DNA from: Chloroflexota bacterium
GTDB lineage: Bacteria; Chloroflexota; Dormibacteria; Dormibacterales; Dormibacteraceae
Assembly (NCBI GenBank): GCA_005881155.1
Contig: VBHN01000184.1
Location: 1-38,099, forward strand
DNA length: 38,099 nt
Reading direction: 5' to 3'
Below, piece by piece: positions 36,250 to 38,099 of this stretch (positions are counted from its first letter, which is position 1; the number at the start of each line of letters is the position of its first letter). The notes beneath the pieces are model-generated. The model ran no database searches. It was not told the DNA's origin and was given only the letters and a program-made list of their open reading frames with translations. The translations under genes were made by a program, and so were the position numbers.

Positions 36250-36850
36250 TCTTGATCGAGATGGTCTCCAGGACGTTGGCGGCTGTCTCGCAGCCGTCCA
36301 TGGTTGCCTCGAGGAGGTCGTAGATGTCTTTCCACTTGACCAGTTCGGCCGGCGAGCTGTCGTCGGTGAAGAGGGCGGCGAGCGCCTCCCTGGTGATCAG
36401 GTCGGTCTCGTTCTCCAAGCGGTGGATCTCGATCCAGCGGGGCTCGAGCTCTTTGAAGCCCTCCAGGTCCTCGAGCGCGCGCGACATCACGTCGCCGGCC
36501 CGAGCCAGGTTCTCGCCCATCCGGCGGGCGTGGTCGCTGATCTCGCGGACGTGGTAGAGGTCGATCTTGTCCGACACCTCCTCGGCCAGGTCGACGATGT
36601 CGTCGAGGGCGGAGGCGAGGGCGAGGATGTCCTCGCGCTCGATCGGCGTCACGAAGGTGCGGTTGACCAGGCTGTAGATCTCGTGGGCCACGTCGTCGGC
36701 CTGGTGCTCGAGGTCGCGCAGACGGGGATGCCGGGAGCGGCCTTCGAGTAAGCCTTTGGAGAGCTCGACCAGGGCCTCGTGAACAAGCTGGCCCTGCTTC
36801 GAGAAGAGCTCGTAGAACCGTCGCTCCTGGGGAACCAGGCTGAATTTCAA
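36242..36850 (-). CDS. DUF47/PhoU-like Pit accessory protein
   Basis: (M)KFSLVPQERRFYELFSKQGQLVHEAL...REDILALASALDDIVDLAEEVSDKI; TTG at 36850 preferred, since the upstream GTG abuts GGAGGTG. Confidence 0.88.
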
Positions 36851-36921
36851 GTGCACACCTCCTGCGCGAAGAGCGTAAGGGTGCGGGGTTAAGGCGAGGT
36901 TAAGGCTTTCCCTGCAGCCTG

Positions 36922-37392
36922 CTAGGGGGCGAGGGAACGGAAGCGCCGGTCGGCCATCTCGCGGGCGTGGCCGGTTCGGCGGTCGATCTGCGCGCGGCGC
37001 TCGCTGCTGGCCCGCCGGTCGGTCAGCACCTGGACGTGCTGCCGGCGGCGATCGTGTCCCAGCCGGCGCTCCCAGCCCCGACGGTCATTGGCGAGCCGGC
37101 GCCCGCTGCCGGCACGCCGCTCCACCTCGGGGGGTGGGGTGGCTGAAGGCTGGTCGACCTCGGCCGCGAACGCCTCGAACTGCTCGATCAGCTCCAGCCC
37201 CAGCTCGGGCAGCGTGATGCTGACCGCCTCCAGGAACCCGCCGGCGCGGTTGAGCGCCTTGGTCGCTACCAGCAGCGCTCGGGGTGACAGCTCTCCGGAG
37301 GGGATGCCACCGGAGGCTTCGGCAACCGCCGCCCTGGCATCCGCCAGCATGTTCTCGAACCGCCGTTTTGCCTTCTCGGCCCGTTCGTCCAA
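36922..37392 (-). CDS. Hypothetical protein with Arg-Arg hexad repeat tail
   Basis: 156 aa; helical N-terminus then ERRAGSGRRLANDRRGWERRLGHDRRRQHVQVLTDRRASSERRAQIDRRTGHAREMADRR. Confidence 0.75.
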   Translation of the reverse strand: MDERAEKAKRRFENMLADARAAVAEASGGIPSGELSPRALLVATKALNRAGGFLEAVSITLPELGLELIEQFEAFAAEVDQPSATPPPEVERRAGSGRRLANDRRGWERRLGHDRRRQHVQVLTDRRASSERRAQIDRRTGHAREMADRRFRSLAP

Positions 37393-37610
37393 TTAACTCC
37401 TCCGCCGCCTTCGGGCGCTGCGGACTCAGATGGGATGGAACAGGATAATTCCGGTCGCCGGCAATCGCCCATACGTTTGGCCAACATCTCGCTGACTGGA
37501 AACAGCCATGACAGGGCGGCGACAAGAGAGTAGGGTTTCGCCCGCCGACCCCAGAGGGACTGCGCGTAGAGCGTAGAAAGAGGGGCCGGAAATCGAGGGA
37601 GGGGGCCGGA

Positions 37611-38099
37611 ATGCCGGAGTTGACTCGCGCCCGCTTGGGCATCGCGCGTGCCGTTCGAACGCTGCTGGTCGTCGCGCTGTCGGCAGCCACGGTCGCGGCC
37701 TCCGCCATCCCTGCCCTCGCGTCCTTCAATCCCGCCCTCAACACGCCCGCCGGGACCACCCCCGCCGCTGTCGCGACCGGCGACTTCAACGGGGACAGCC
37801 GCCTGGACCTCGCCGTCGCCGACCAGGGCTCGAACCGGGTCACGATCCTGTTCGGCAACGGCTCCGGCGGCTTCAGCGCGGGTCCGAGCTACACCGTCGG
37901 TAAGGCGCCCGGCGCAATCGTCGCGGCCGACCTGAACGGCGACGGCAAGCTCGACCTGGTCGTGGCCAACGGCGGGTCGCACAGCGTCTCGATCCTGCTC
38001 GGCAACGGTTCCGGTGGCTTCACCTACGGTCCGTCCGTTTCGGTCGGCAGTGATCCGGCCGCACTGGCGGTGGCGGACCTCAATGGCGACGGGAAGCCG
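37611..38099 (+). CDS. Secreted FG-GAP/VCBS repeat protein, N-terminal part, runs off window
   Basis: MPELTRARLGIARAVRTLLVVALSAATVAASAIPALASFNPALNTPAGTTPAAVATGDFNGDSRLDLAVADQGSNRVTILFGNGSGGF...ADLNGDGKLDLVVANGGSHSVSILLGNGSGGF; not in the ORF track because there is no stop before the edge. Confidence 0.9.
   Translation, partial: MPELTRARLGIARAVRTLLVVALSAATVAASAIPALASFNPALNTPAGTTPAAVATGDFNGDSRLDLAVADQGSNRVTILFGNGSGGFSAGPSYTVGKAPGAIVAADLNGDGKLDLVVANGGSHSVSILLGNGSGGFTYGPSVSVGSDPAALAVADLNGDGKP

Noticed and set aside
37582-37611. Direct repeat GGGGCCGGAA (twice) before the FG-GAP gene
   Set aside because: Short, GC-rich and overlapping a likely RBS region; probably chance in this composition.

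Overview
The window is a gene-dense, GC-rich bacterial chromosomal segment with about 38 protein-coding genes. It looks actinobacterial-like, possibly Dormibacterota or Chloroflexota, but taxonomy cannot be settled from this sequence. I see no rRNA, tRNA, CRISPR array, prophage or transposon. From left to right the recognisable genes are: pepF 5' end, CorA, MFS, DinB-like, CrtC/tocopherol-cyclase-like, GMC oxidoreductase, small membrane protein, penicillin acylase (frameshifted), anchored beta-propeller-like protein, two tandem class A PBPs, small Cys-rich protein, cupin, sortase, YggT, CAP-domain protein, htpX, pspAB, HIHH membrane protein, basic-tail protein, LysE, CDF exporter, haloalkane dehalogenase, K+ channel with TrkA-N, TPR/zincin-like protein, two GNATs, phosphodiesterase-like protein, fumC (in-frame TAG), NUDIX, CYTH-CHAD, ppk1, ppx, ABC pair, pit, DUF47/PhoU-like, RR-repeat protein and FG-GAP 5' end. 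The most interesting observations are: (a) a 30-bp head-to-head ppk1/ppx spacer with mirror-image TANNNT-6nt-GTG boxes, suggesting two mutually exclusive leaderless promoters, inside a larger polyphosphate/phosphate neighbourhood; (b) a long imperfect hairpin that pairs with the Shine-Dalgarno of a secreted CAP-domain gene; (c) an in-frame amber codon in fumC and a local out-of-frame deletion in penicillin acylase; (d) a Cys-rich small ORF absent from obvious annotation; (e) a TPR/zincin-like protein that ends just before the expected HExxH motif; (f) a CDF exporter with three cytoplasmic domains. No clearly unprecedented multi-gene system is evident. Everything comes from reading the sequence, and no database search was run.
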